DNA of 64,000 nt from the NCBI GenBank assembly GCA_036734025.1, contig DAIMZI010000011.1, positions 1 through 64,000 on the forward strand. The letters are read 5' to 3'. Below, piece by piece: positions 34,802-42,799 of the stretch. The DNA comes from DAIMZI01 sp036734025 (GTDB lineage: Bacteria > Pseudomonadota > Alphaproteobacteria > Rhizobiales > Rhodomicrobiaceae). Numbering within the stretch: position 1 is the stretch's first letter; every line of letters begins with the position of its first letter. A program made the translations under genes and the position numbers. Below the pieces are notes generated by a model, which did not search any database, was not told the origin of the DNA, and saw nothing but the letters and a program-made list of their open reading frames with translations.

Positions 34802-35449
34802 TCAGCGCGATTTCAATCCCGCAAACGAAAAGACGGCGTCGCGTGATGCCGGTGCGCCGCGCAGATCGGTGGAGGAATACGGCGACAGGGGAATATTGAG
34901 ATATCCCCAGGCCGGCGCGGCATGATCGGCAAGGCCGGGCAAGGCGGCCTCGTCCACGCGCGCCGCGCTCAGGGTGCTTGCGGCGCGTGATGCCATGGCC
35001 GCATAACGCCAGCCCGGACGATCGACCACCGCGATGGGCAGCAGGCCGGCAATATCGCGCCAATGGTGCCAGCGGTGAAATCCGGCCAGACCATCGGCAC
35101 CCATGATCCAGACGAAGCGCACGCCCGGCAGGCAGCGCACGACGAACCTCAGCGTATGCGCGGTGAAAGCCGTGCCGAGGCGCTGTTCGAGATCGGTCAC
35201 TATGAGGCGCGGCGATGACACCAGCCGTGCCAGGGCCTGAGCGCGCTCATCGACCCGCGCCAGCCCGTCATGCGATTTGAGCGGGTTGCCGGGGCTCACC
35301 ATCAGCCACACCGCATTCAGGCGCAGCCGGACAAGGGCTTGGTATGCAATATGTGCATGGCCCGGATGCGGCGGGTTGAACGAGCCGCCCAGCAGGCCGA
35401 TTCGCATGCCCGCATGGGCGGGCGGCAATGCAAACCGGGACTGTGTCAT
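34802..35449 (-). CDS. nadD: Nicotinate-nucleotide adenylyltransferase NadD
   Basis: The 215-residue nucleotidyltransferase transfers AMP to nicotinate mononucleotide in NAD synthesis. The ATP-binding motif GLLGGSFNPPHPGHAHIA is near the N-terminus, SPGNPLKSH and WIMGADGLAGFHRWHHW follow, and YSSTDLR closes the substrate site. Its start overlaps the proA stop by 4 bp, so it is coupled to proline synthesis genes. Confidence 0.96.
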   Translation of the reverse strand: MTQSRFALPPAHAGMRIGLLGGSFNPPHPGHAHIAYQALVRLRLNAVWLMVSPGNPLKSHDGLARVDERAQALARLVSSPRLIVTDLEQRLGTAFTAHTLRFVVRCLPGVRFVWIMGADGLAGFHRWHHWRDIAGLLPIAVVDRPGWRYAAMASRAASTLSAARVDEAALPGLADHAAPAWGYLNIPLSPYSSTDLRGAPASRDAVFSFAGLKSR

Positions 35450-36753
35450 GCCGGCCGGGTCTGGCCGGTGCCGCGCAGCTTGTATTTGAAGCTCGTCAAC
35501 TGCTCCACGCCGATGGGGCCGCGCGCATGCATCTTGCCAGTAGCGATGCCGATTTCCGCGCCCATACCGAACTCGCCGCCATCGGCGAACTGGGTCGAGG
35601 CGTTCCAGGCCACGATGGCGCTGTCCACCGTATCGAGGAATGCCTGCGCCGTTGCCTCGTTCTCGGTGATGATCGCATCGGTATGCCCGGAACTGTAACG
35701 CGCCAGATGATCGAGCGCGCCGGAAAGCCCGTCGACCACGCGCACCGACATGACGGCGTCAAGATATTCCGTGGCCCAATCCTGCTCGCTGGCGCGCTTG
35801 ACCCGCGGGTCTGTCGCCATTGCCGCATCATCGCCGCGAAGCTCGCACCCTGCCTCGATGAGCGCGGCGATGAGCGGCGCCAGATACGTGCCGGCGCAGG
35901 CGCTGTCGACCAACAGCGTCTCGGCGGCGCCGCAAATGCCGGGCCGGCGCATCTTGGCGTTCACCACCACCCTGATCGCCATGTCCAGGTCCGCGGCGCG
36001 GTCCACATAGACATGGCACAGGCCCTCAAGATGGGCAAACACCGGCACCCGGGCTTCGTCCTGAACGCGCGCAACGAGGCTCTTGCCGCCGCGCGGCACG
36101 ATGACGTCGAGATTGCCCTCAAGCCCGCGCAGCATCTCGCCGACGGCATCGCGGTCCGGCGTCGGGACAAGCTGGATCGCCGCTTCGGGCAGGCCGGCTT
36201 CACGCAGGCCCGCTACCATACAGGCGTGGATGGCGGCGCTTGAGCGCAGGCTGTCCGAGCCGGGACGCAGGATTGCGGCATTGCCCGACTTGAGACACAG
36301 CGCGCCGGCATCGGCGGTCACGTTGGGCCGGCTTTCATAGATGATGCCGATGACGCCGAGCGGTACGCTGACGCGCTGGATGTGCAGCCCGTTGGGCCGC
36401 TCCCATTGTGCCAGCACCCGGCCGACCGGATCATCCAGAGCCGCGACAGCCTCGATACCGCCGGCAATGGCGTCGATACGCTGCGGGCTCAGCCGCAGCC
36501 GGTCGATCTGCGGCTCGGGGCGCTGCTGTTCGCGTGCGGCCTCGATATCCGCCGCATTGGCGAGCGCGATATCGGCTTGCCCATCGCGCATGGCCGCTGC
36601 CGCCGCAATGAGCGCGCGCGTCTTGTCCTGCGCTGCGCAGATGCTGAGGGCATGGGCGGCTGTGCGCGCGTTCGCACCGATCGTGCGCATCAGGTCCGCG
36701 ATATCTCCCGCCGAGGATAAAGTCGGATCCGGGTTCAGCATTGCCGTCATCAT
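35446..36753 (-). CDS. proA: Glutamate-5-semialdehyde dehydrogenase ProA
   Basis: ProA reduces glutamyl-5-phosphate to the semialdehyde, the second step of proline synthesis. The 435 residues have the NAD(P) dehydrogenase fold with VPLGVIGIIYESRPNVT, CLKSGNAAILRPGSDS, PRGGKSLVARV and the catalytic Cys in RRPGICGAAETLL. The ATG overlaps the proB stop (ATGA), and AGGAG lies just upstream. A second ATG follows at once and has better spacing from that ribosome site. Confidence 0.97.
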   Translation of the reverse strand: MMTAMLNPDPTLSSAGDIADLMRTIGANARTAAHALSICAAQDKTRALIAAAAAMRDGQADIALANAADIEAAREQQRPEPQIDRLRLSPQRIDAIAGGIEAVAALDDPVGRVLAQWERPNGLHIQRVSVPLGVIGIIYESRPNVTADAGALCLKSGNAAILRPGSDSLRSSAAIHACMVAGLREAGLPEAAIQLVPTPDRDAVGEMLRGLEGNLDVIVPRGGKSLVARVQDEARVPVFAHLEGLCHVYVDRAADLDMAIRVVVNAKMRRPGICGAAETLLVDSACAGTYLAPLIAALIEAGCELRGDDAAMATDPRVKRASEQDWATEYLDAVMSVRVVDGLSGALDHLARYSSGHTDAIITENEATAQAFLDTVDSAIVAWNASTQFADGGEFGMGAEIGIATGKMHARGPIGVEQLTSFKYKLRGTGQTRPA

Positions 36754-37910
36754 TGCTCCTGTGGGGCGCTCAAGGGGTTCGTGTTCCGATGCAAGGCCAT
36801 ATTGTCGCGGTGGATCACCTCGCTGCGCCCACGGTAGCCCAGGATCCGTTCTATTTCACCGCTTTTCCGGCCTGCGATCAAGGCCGCGTCGGCGCTGGAA
36901 TAGGCGACAATGCCCCTGCCGAGCGGTTCGCCGTGCAGATCGCGGATGATCACCGTGTCGCCCCGCTCGAACGGCCCCTCGACATGGCATATCCCGGCGG
37001 GGAGCAGGCTGCGCCCCTGCATCAGCGCGGCCGCCGCGCCCGCATCGATGATCAGCGCGCCGTTCGGCTCCAGACTGCCGGCGATCCATCTCTTGCGCGC
37101 GGCGACGGGCGTCGTGTCCGCCAGGAACCAGGTGCACGACGCGCCCTCGCCCAGCGCCTGCAACGGATGCGGCTGCTTGCCAAGCGTGATGACCATGTTG
37201 ATGCCGGCGGCAACGGCGATCCTGCCGGCGTCGATCTTGGTGATCATGCCGCCGCGCGACAACTCGCTGCCCGCATCGCCTGCCATAGCCTCGATGTCCG
37301 GCGTGATCGCAGTGACCACATCCAGCCGTCTTGCATCAGGCGTCGAGCCGGGCGGGGCGGTGTAAAGCCCGTCAACGTCCGACAGCAGCACAAGACAGTC
37401 GGCGCTCATCATCGAGGCGACGCGCGCGGCCAGACGATCATTGTCGCCATAGCGGATTTCGCTGGTGGCGACGGTGTCATTCTCGTTGACCACGGGCACC
37501 GCGCCGAGCCGCAGCAGGGTCTGAATGGTTTCGCGCGCGTTCAGATAGCGGCGCCGCTGCTCGGTATCGCCGAGAGTGAGCAGGATCTGCGCGGCGACAA
37601 GCCCGCGATCCGACAGGAGCTGGCGATAGGCATGCGCCAGCCCGATCTGCCCCACGGCGGCAGCTGCCTGGCTTTCCTCCAGCCGCAGGCTGCCGGGCGC
37701 AAGCCCCAGCTGCCGTCGACCGAGCGCGATCGCGCCAGACGACACCACAATGACATCGCGCCCTTCACGCTTCAGCCGGGCGATATCCTCGACGAGCGAG
37801 GCCAGCCAGCGATCATTGAGCGCGCCGGTGCTGGCATCGGCGAGCAGCGATGAGCCGATCTTTATGACGATGCGCCGCGCGCGCGTCCATTCCTGCCTTG
37901 GTGCTGACAC
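36750..37910 (-). CDS. proB: Glutamate 5-kinase ProB
   Basis: ProB phosphorylates glutamate and is the proline-feedback-sensitive step. I chose the GTG at 37910 (386 residues), because the conserved kinase start RRIVIKIGSSLLAD lies eleven residues after it and the upstream residues are Arg-rich and not conserved; other starts are possible. Further motifs are VVSSGAIALGR, VNENDTVAT, NDRLAARVA and GGMITKIDAG. A C-terminal PUA domain spans about 275-365. The gene is followed without gap by proA. Confidence 0.94.
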   Translation of the reverse strand: MSAPRQEWTRARRIVIKIGSSLLADASTGALNDRWLASLVEDIARLKREGRDVIVVSSGAIALGRRQLGLAPGSLRLEESQAAAAVGQIGLAHAYRQLLSDRGLVAAQILLTLGDTEQRRRYLNARETIQTLLRLGAVPVVNENDTVATSEIRYGDNDRLAARVASMMSADCLVLLSDVDGLYTAPPGSTPDARRLDVVTAITPDIEAMAGDAGSELSRGGMITKIDAGRIAVAAGINMVITLGKQPHPLQALGEGASCTWFLADTTPVAARKRWIAGSLEPNGALIIDAGAAAALMQGRSLLPAGICHVEGPFERGDTVIIRDLHGEPLGRGIVAYSSADAALIAGRKSGEIERILGYRGRSEVIHRDNMALHRNTNPLSAPQEQ

Positions 37911-38084
37911 GAACCACCGCCTGTTCAGCCGCCTGGTGCGCTGGCGCACGCCATGTTGCGCCTTGAGCCACAAGCCTTTTACGCAAACGGGATGGCAGCG
38001 CCGGGCCGGCGTGTCAATGGCGCCATGACGGACGCTTCAGCCGCGTTCAAGCAAGCAGCAGGCATATGAAGCCCGAAGCTGATC

Positions 38085-38459
38085 TCAATTGATGCAACTG
38101 TTGTTCAGATCTGCGCGCGCTGCAAGAAACAGTTCGGCATCATCATCGCCGGGCGCCAGTTCGGCGGAAAGCGCGATGATACGTTCATAATCCGGGCCGA
38201 GCCTGCCGGCCAGTCCGGCGGCTTCATCGAGATAGCGATCGGCGGCGGCTTCGTCGCGAAGCTGCAATGCCTCGTCGGCCTTGGCGAACAACTCCTGTAT
38301 CTGGCAGTAAAGTTCGATCCTGGACGGCGTGCTCTTGATTTCGGCTATTATGGTGGTGGCTTCGGCGATCGTGATCGGCTCATCGGGCGGCGGCGCGGAC
38401 GCCATCGAAACCGACGACACGCCAGCGGCCAGAACGATACTCAACGCCAGGAATTTCAT
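38085..38459 (-). CDS. Small periplasmic protein of unknown function
   Basis: The ATG at 38459 follows a GAGAGGG ribosome site and gives 124 residues. A clear signal peptide (about 1-21, ending VSMASA) precedes a mature helical region with an EATTIIAEIKSTPSRIELYCQ segment, a DEALQLRDEAAADRYLDEAA stretch and a C-terminal Asn-Asn-Ser-Cys. Two cysteines could form a disulfide. It interrupts the otherwise standard obg-proB order. I do not recognise the family. Confidence 0.75.
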   Translation of the reverse strand: MKFLALSIVLAAGVSSVSMASAPPPDEPITIAEATTIIAEIKSTPSRIELYCQIQELFAKADEALQLRDEAAADRYLDEAAGLAGRLGPDYERIIALSAELAPGDDDAELFLAARADLNNSCIN

Positions 38460-38592
38460 GAACAAACCCTCTCGAAACGCAAAAAAAAAGCACTTGATCC
38501 GCAACCTGCACTGCCAGCGTGCGAACCTGCAAGCCGTAAAAACATCTGACAGCGAATGTGTCGACACTGTGGCCTGAGGGGTGCGGTAGATA

Positions 38593-39633
38593 TCAAGGTG
38601 TCCAGCCGGCAACATCACCAGGCGATGGCGCGGTCTCGCCGGCACGTTCGCGCTTTATCACCTCGGCCAGACGGAAAAGAACCGCATCCACTTTCATTCC
38701 CGCAACCGCCGAGACAGGAATTGGCTCGCAGGCGCATGCGGCGCGCAGCAAGGCAAGCTTGTCCTTCAGTTCATCCGGCGCAAGCGCGTCGCATTTGCTG
38801 AGCGCGACCACCTCGGGCCGGTCTTCCAGGCCGGCGTCATAGGCGAGAAGTTCGTTGCGCACGATCCGATAATCGCGCCCCGGGTCCTCGCCAGTGCCAT
38901 CGACCAGATGCAGCAGCACGCAGGTGCGCTCGATATGGCCCAGGAAACGGTCGCCGATCCCTGCGCCCTCATGCGCGCCCTCGATCAGCCCGGGAATGTC
39001 GGCCAGCACGAAATCGATGTCGCCGATCTTCACGACCCCCAGATTTGGATGCAGCGTGGTGAAGGGATAGTCGGCGATCTTCGGCTTGGCGGCGCTGACG
39101 GCGGACAGGAAGGTCGATTTGCCCGCGTTCGGCAGCCCGACGATGCCGGCATCGGCAATCAGTTTCAGGCGCAGCCAGATGGTCATCTCGATGCCGGGCT
39201 GGCCTGAATTGGCTCGGCGCGGGGCCTGGTTGACCGAGGTCTTGAAATGGGCGTTGCCAAAGCCGCCATTACCGCCGCGCGCCAGCAGCACCCGCTCGCC
39301 CGGCTCGGTCAGATCGGCAATGAGCGTTTCATTGTCCTCAGAAAAGATCTGCGTGCCCGGCGGCACCTTCAGAGTGATGTCCGCGCCGCTTGCGCCCGTG
39401 CGGTTGCGCCCCATGCCATCGCCGCCACGCGCGGCCTTGTAATGCTGCTGGTAGCGGAAATCGATGAGCGTGTTGAGATTGGCGACGCATTCGGCCCAGA
39501 CATCGCCACCGCGCCCGCCCGATCCGCCATCGGGGCCGCCGAACTCGACGAACTTTTCGCGGCGGAACGACACGCAGCCATTGCCCCCCGCGCCGGACTG
39601 GATATAGGCCTTGGCCTGATCGAGAAACTTCAT
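38593..39633 (-). CDS. obg: Ribosome-assembly GTPase ObgE/CgtA
   Basis: The 346 residues begin with the glycine-rich Obg fold (MKFLDQAKAYIQSGAGGNG, RREKFVEFGGPDGGSGGRGG, RTGASGADITLKVPPGTQ). The G domain then has GLPNAGKSTFLSAVSAAKP, TLHPNLGVV, DIPGLIEGAHEGAGIG and SKCD. Obg acts in 50S maturation and stress control. The C-terminal OCT domain is absent or very short, as in many alphaproteobacteria. A poly-T tract on the minus strand lies about 110 bp downstream, just before the next gene. Confidence 0.97.
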   Translation of the reverse strand: MKFLDQAKAYIQSGAGGNGCVSFRREKFVEFGGPDGGSGGRGGDVWAECVANLNTLIDFRYQQHYKAARGGDGMGRNRTGASGADITLKVPPGTQIFSEDNETLIADLTEPGERVLLARGGNGGFGNAHFKTSVNQAPRRANSGQPGIEMTIWLRLKLIADAGIVGLPNAGKSTFLSAVSAAKPKIADYPFTTLHPNLGVVKIGDIDFVLADIPGLIEGAHEGAGIGDRFLGHIERTCVLLHLVDGTGEDPGRDYRIVRNELLAYDAGLEDRPEVVALSKCDALAPDELKDKLALLRAACACEPIPVSAVAGMKVDAVLFRLAEVIKRERAGETAPSPGDVAGWTP

Positions 39634-39723
39634 GGCTCAATCCGCTGACTACGCGCCCGCTCACAGGCGCGGCAACAAACTTTGGTAATGGCTCGGCGTC
39701 GGCAGCCAGCCGGTGTGCGAACT

Positions 39724-40164
39724 CTACTCGCCGATGTCTTGCATCCATTCGCGATCGGCTTGCGGCAATGATGCGCTCCAAGCATCCTCATCACCGGCCT
39801 GGGGTAGAAAATGGCCGAATTCGATCATCTGGCGCGCGGGAATTTCACTGAGGTAAACCCATACGCCGCGCGGCGGCAAAGCGCAAATTTCCGCCACCTC
39901 ATCGGCGATGCAGCGCATCAGCGTGCTTTTTTCCCTGGCGCTGCGCCCATCCCTGATATGGCCATGAATGAATATATGTCCATGGCGCAGCGGCGCGCCG
40001 CCCATGTACCAGCCTTGCGCGTCCACGAAATTGAAGATCACCTGGGCGAAATAAGCGGGCGCGCCTGTAACTTCGGCGTGGGCCCGGGTTATCGCTTTGG
40101 CGATCCGGCTTTTCTGATCTGCTGAAAGACTGTCGCTTGCGGCCGCGCAGATATAAGTCGGCAT
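39724..40164 (-). CDS. Tautomerase superfamily protein
   Basis: The ATG at 40164 follows GGGAGGAG and gives 146 residues. The N-terminus MPTYICAAASDSLS supplies the catalytic Pro1 after Met removal. The fold continues with QKSRIAKAITRAHAEVTGAP, a segment like FAQVIFNFVDAQGWYMGG and HIFIHGHIRDGRSAREK. This fits a 4-oxalocrotonate-tautomerase or MSAD-type protein. The substrate is unknown. The C-terminal 40 residues (WVYLSEIPARQMIEFGHFLP) match the putative tautomerase family often found alone. Confidence 0.88.
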   Translation of the reverse strand: MPTYICAAASDSLSADQKSRIAKAITRAHAEVTGAPAYFAQVIFNFVDAQGWYMGGAPLRHGHIFIHGHIRDGRSAREKSTLMRCIADEVAEICALPPRGVWVYLSEIPARQMIEFGHFLPQAGDEDAWSASLPQADREWMQDIGE

Positions 40165-40203
40165 GATGTCGCTCCTCCCATCCTTGTCATTGCCCGAGAA
40201 AGC

Positions 40204-40310
40204 CTCCAGCGCGTTCAAAGAAATCGGAGTCAGTGAACGCGCTCTAAGTTCTTGTGGTGTCGCACTTCCGGACGCAAAACCGGTTCCCACTTTTGCTGAA
40301 AGTACTCCAG
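40204..40310 (-). repeat. Dispersed intergenic repeat, copy 3
   Basis: On the minus strand this copy reads CTGGAGTACTTTCAGCAAAA, GTGGGAACCGGTTTTGCGTC, GAAGTGCGAC, then AGAGCGCGTTCACTGACTCC and TTGAACGCGCTGGAG. It is the closest of the three copies to the form seen across Hyphomicrobiales. It fills much of the 300-bp gap between the divergent tautomerase and crtZ-like genes. I see no further feature in that gap. Confidence 0.8.
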
Positions 40311-40464
40311 CGCCTGCGCAATTAAATCCTGATCGCCGAACAGTCACGGGTTCATGTCCGGCGCGATCAGAAAGGCTCATCCGCCAGCAGAGCTTGAGCG
40401 TAAGTCCACGGTAGTCTATTGCAAAAGCACTTCTTTGTCGGGGGACAGGAAAGAGGGATAGAAC

Positions 40465-40953
40465 GTGTCGGACGGATTGATCATCCTGTTTGTTTTTCTG
40501 GCGACCTTCGTTGGCATGGAAGCCTGCGCCTGGCTCACCCATCGCTATTTGATGCATGGGCCTTTGTGGTTCATCCACAAGACGCATCACCGGCCACGGC
40601 GCGGCGTGTTCGAGCTGAATGACCTGTTCGGTGTGTTTTTCGGCATCATCGCGGCGCCGCTGTTCTATTTCGGCTGGCAGGGCGAGCCGGTGAGCCTCGG
40701 CATCGCATTGGGCATGACCGCCTACGGTATCGCCTATTTTCTCGTCCATGATGTGCTGGTTCATCGCCGGGTATCGCATCGGTTCGTTCCGGCAAGCGGC
40801 TATCTGCGCCGGGTCCATCAGGCGCATCACATGCACCATGCGGTGCGCGAGCGAGATGGGGCGGTCTCGTTCGGCTTTCTGGTGGCGCCGCCGCCTGAAG
40901 TGCTGGCGAAGAAGCTGAAGGAGCGGCATGCCGATGAGGCGCGCGTCGAGTAG
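40465..40953 (+). CDS. crtZ: Beta-carotene hydroxylase (CrtZ-like)
   Basis: The 162-residue protein has a GTG start after AGAGGG. It belongs to the fatty-acid/carotene hydroxylase superfamily. The di-iron histidine clusters are all present: THRYLMH, HKTHH, HDVLVHRR and HQAHHMHH. Three or four hydrophobic helices surround them. CrtZ adds 3-hydroxyl groups to beta-carotene rings to make zeaxanthin. No other carotenoid gene is in the window. Confidence 0.88.
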   Translation: MSDGLIILFVFLATFVGMEACAWLTHRYLMHGPLWFIHKTHHRPRRGVFELNDLFGVFFGIIAAPLFYFGWQGEPVSLGIALGMTAYGIAYFLVHDVLVHRRVSHRFVPASGYLRRVHQAHHMHHAVRERDGAVSFGFLVAPPPEVLAKKLKERHADEARVE

Positions 40954-41017
40954 ACGCTGACCGGCGGATCAGATATCCTGATTTTTTGGATCAGGAACGG
41001 ATCGAGAGCGCCAGCCA

Positions 41018-41845
41018 GTGGATCGCCCAAGTGCAATCTTCTTCTTGGACGACACTTATCGTACCCTCAATGATCAGACCGATCTGAGCCCCGACAACCG
41101 GCTGGTAACTCAGCGCCTGCATGGTCTTGTGGCGACGCTCAGGGACTGGCATGCCAAGGGTATCCACGGCGAGCTGGCCGATGCGCCGGAGTTGCTGGAA
41201 GCCCGCTGCGGCTTGCCGAGCCTATGCGCGGTTGCCGAGTGCGCAATGGAAAAGTGGTGGTGCCGCAAGGCGCTGGCAGGCAAAGCGCCGGAGCGCGTGC
41301 TCGAAGACTTCTGGTATATGGACAATTATCGCAGCCTGTGCCGGGCCGAGTGCAATCTGGTCGGGCCGGACATTGGCCGTGACGTGGTGTTTCTCGGCTG
41401 TGGGGCGTTACCGCTCAGCGCTATTCTGCTGGCGCGGGCGAATGCGAACATGCGGCTGATCTGTGTCGATGCAGATGCTGAAGCCTGCGATCTGGCCACT
41501 GCGCTCGTGCGCGCCATTGGTCTTGATGGCCGGATCTGCGTTGATCACGGCCGCGCCGAAGACTATTTCGTTGCGTCCGACGCGATCATCATCTGCGCCA
41601 GCCTGCTGGACGCACCCGGGCTGCCTAGCCATCTGGCCGCCTGCGGTACGGCGCGCCTGCTTGTGCGCGATGTCGAGGGTGTCTATCGCTGGCTGTACAG
41701 TCCTGCCAAGCTGCTCGGCCCGGCATTTCGCGAATGCGCCCGGACCGCCCCGTCGTCCGAGCGCATCAATATCAGCCGGTATTTTCGCGCTGTGGGTGAT
41801 CCGGGCAGGGCCGAACGACTTGTCGCTGGCCTGGCGAATGCTTAG
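41018..41845 (+). CDS. Nicotianamine-synthase-like protein (CntL family relative)
   Basis: The 275-residue protein matches the nicotianamine synthase family. An N-terminal helical region has EKWW with Glu78 and NYRSLCRAEC with Tyr104 and Glu111, like the NAS active site. A Rossmann SAM-binding core follows with VFLGCGALPLSAILLA (about 124-139) and CVDADAEACDLA. NAS and bacterial CntL transfer aminobutyrate groups from SAM to build metallophores. The usual bacterial partners, an opine dehydrogenase and an exporter, are not adjacent. It follows crtZ by 64 bp in the same direction. Confidence 0.8.
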   Translation: MDRPSAIFFLDDTYRTLNDQTDLSPDNRLVTQRLHGLVATLRDWHAKGIHGELADAPELLEARCGLPSLCAVAECAMEKWWCRKALAGKAPERVLEDFWYMDNYRSLCRAECNLVGPDIGRDVVFLGCGALPLSAILLARANANMRLICVDADAEACDLATALVRAIGLDGRICVDHGRAEDYFVASDAIIICASLLDAPGLPSHLAACGTARLLVRDVEGVYRWLYSPAKLLGPAFRECARTAPSSERINISRYFRAVGDPGRAERLVAGLANA

Positions 41846-41879
41846 ATGCTATCATGCTATCATGCTAGCGTGATAGCAC
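41846..41879. promoter_or_regulatory. FitA operator with tandem and inverted TGCTATCA sites
   Basis: TGCTATCA occurs at 41847-41854 and 41855-41862, within three 8-bp tandem ATGCTA(T/G)C units. Its reverse complement TGATAGCA is at 41871-41878. From memory, the gonococcal FitAB operator uses these same TGCTATCA / TGATAGCA half-sites. The site lies 25 bp before the fitA start, where autorepression is expected. Confidence 0.7.
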
Positions 41880-41903
41880 GGTGATGCAGCAGGGAGGCAC
41901 GAC

Positions 41904-42155
41904 ATGGCACAGTTGATCGTACGCAATATCGAGCCGGACGTTAAGGAGCGGTTGGCGCAGCGCGCCCGTGCCCATGGTCACAGCATGGAGGAAGAGGCGC
42001 GGCGCATCCTGCGCGAGGCTGTCAGCGTCTCGGCCTGGCCCGCTGACAAGCCAGGGCTGGGCACACAGCTCGCGGAGTGCTTCGAGGGCGTCGAGCTTGA
42101 CGAGCCGCTGCCCGAGATGAAGGGGCAGCCGGCGCGCCCGGCGATCTTCGATTGA
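41904..42155 (+). CDS. fitA: FitA-type ribbon-helix-helix antitoxin
   Basis: The 83-residue protein begins MAQLIVRNIEPDVKERLAQR and continues RARAHGHSMEEEARRIL, a ribbon-helix-helix DNA-binding domain of the FitA/StbC class. The C-terminal half, with WPADKPGLGTQLAECF, is the usual toxin-binding tail. It represses its own operon at the repeats upstream and neutralises the PIN toxin encoded 7 bp downstream. The ribosome site is GGGAGG. Confidence 0.92.
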   Translation: MAQLIVRNIEPDVKERLAQRARAHGHSMEEEARRILREAVSVSAWPADKPGLGTQLAECFEGVELDEPLPEMKGQPARPAIFD

Positions 42156-42162
42156 TCGCCCG

Positions 42163-42591
42163 GTGATCGTCCTTGATACCAACGTCTTGTCGGCTGTCAT
42201 GGAAAAGGCGCGCTCCGCTGCGGCTTTTGACTGGTTTCAGCGGCAGAACCCGGATGAGGTCTGGCTGACGGCGATCACGCTTTACGAAGCACGTTTCGGC
42301 ATCGAACGGCTGGAACCCGGGGCGCGCCGCGACCGGCTGGACAGCGGACTGGAGCGCGCGGCGCATACCGTGCTTGCGGGCCGCGTGCTGGCGTTCGATG
42401 AGGCGGCCGCCCGCGAAGCCGCAACTTTGACAGCCGAGCGCGAAAAGCGTGGCCGCACCGTGGATGTCCGCGATACCTTCATAGCTGGCATCGTGCGCGC
42501 TCACGGGGCGGTGCTCGCCACGCGCAACATCAAGGATTTTGACGATGCCGGCATCCCGCTGATCAATCCCTGGCGAAAGTCCGAAGACTGA
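42163..42591 (+). CDS. fitB: FitB-type PIN-domain toxin
   Basis: The 142-residue VapC/FitB-family ribonuclease starts at a GTG. The PIN acidic residues are in VLDTNVLSAVME (Asp5), a Glu in ITLYEARFGIE, and the DVRDTFIAGIVRAHG region. RNIKDFDDAGIPLINPW ends the fold. It forms a complex with FitA. All expected catalytic acids appear present, so the toxin is probably active. Confidence 0.93.
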   Translation: MIVLDTNVLSAVMEKARSAAAFDWFQRQNPDEVWLTAITLYEARFGIERLEPGARRDRLDSGLERAAHTVLAGRVLAFDEAAAREAATLTAEREKRGRTVDVRDTFIAGIVRAHGAVLATRNIKDFDDAGIPLINPWRKSED

Positions 42592-42629
42592 ACTTGCATC
42601 ATCGGGGCATTAGCCTGATATAGTGAAGT

Positions 42630-42727
42630 TCGGGAGGTTGGCGGTGGACGTGCCGCTCGCCAACCGGGTCAGGTCCGGAAGGAAGCAGCCCCAACGAGGC
42701 CGGTGCGGGTCATCGTTCAGCCTCCCA
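42630..42727 (+). ncRNA. ffs: Signal recognition particle RNA (small bacterial type)
   Basis: The sequence has the SRP domain IV hallmark GGTCAGGTCCGGAAGGAAGC, containing the GGAA tetraloop and the asymmetric loop bound by Ffh. The ends pair as GGGAGG with CCTCCC, giving one long hairpin of about 98 nt. It is immediately upstream of dnaX, a frequent alphaproteobacterial arrangement. Exact ends are approximate. Confidence 0.93.
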
Positions 42728-42799
42728 CCCATTTCTTGATGGATCGCGGTCCGGATTTGCCGCTTGTGCGAAAAAGACAAGGCGGCGTAAAGGCGGGCG

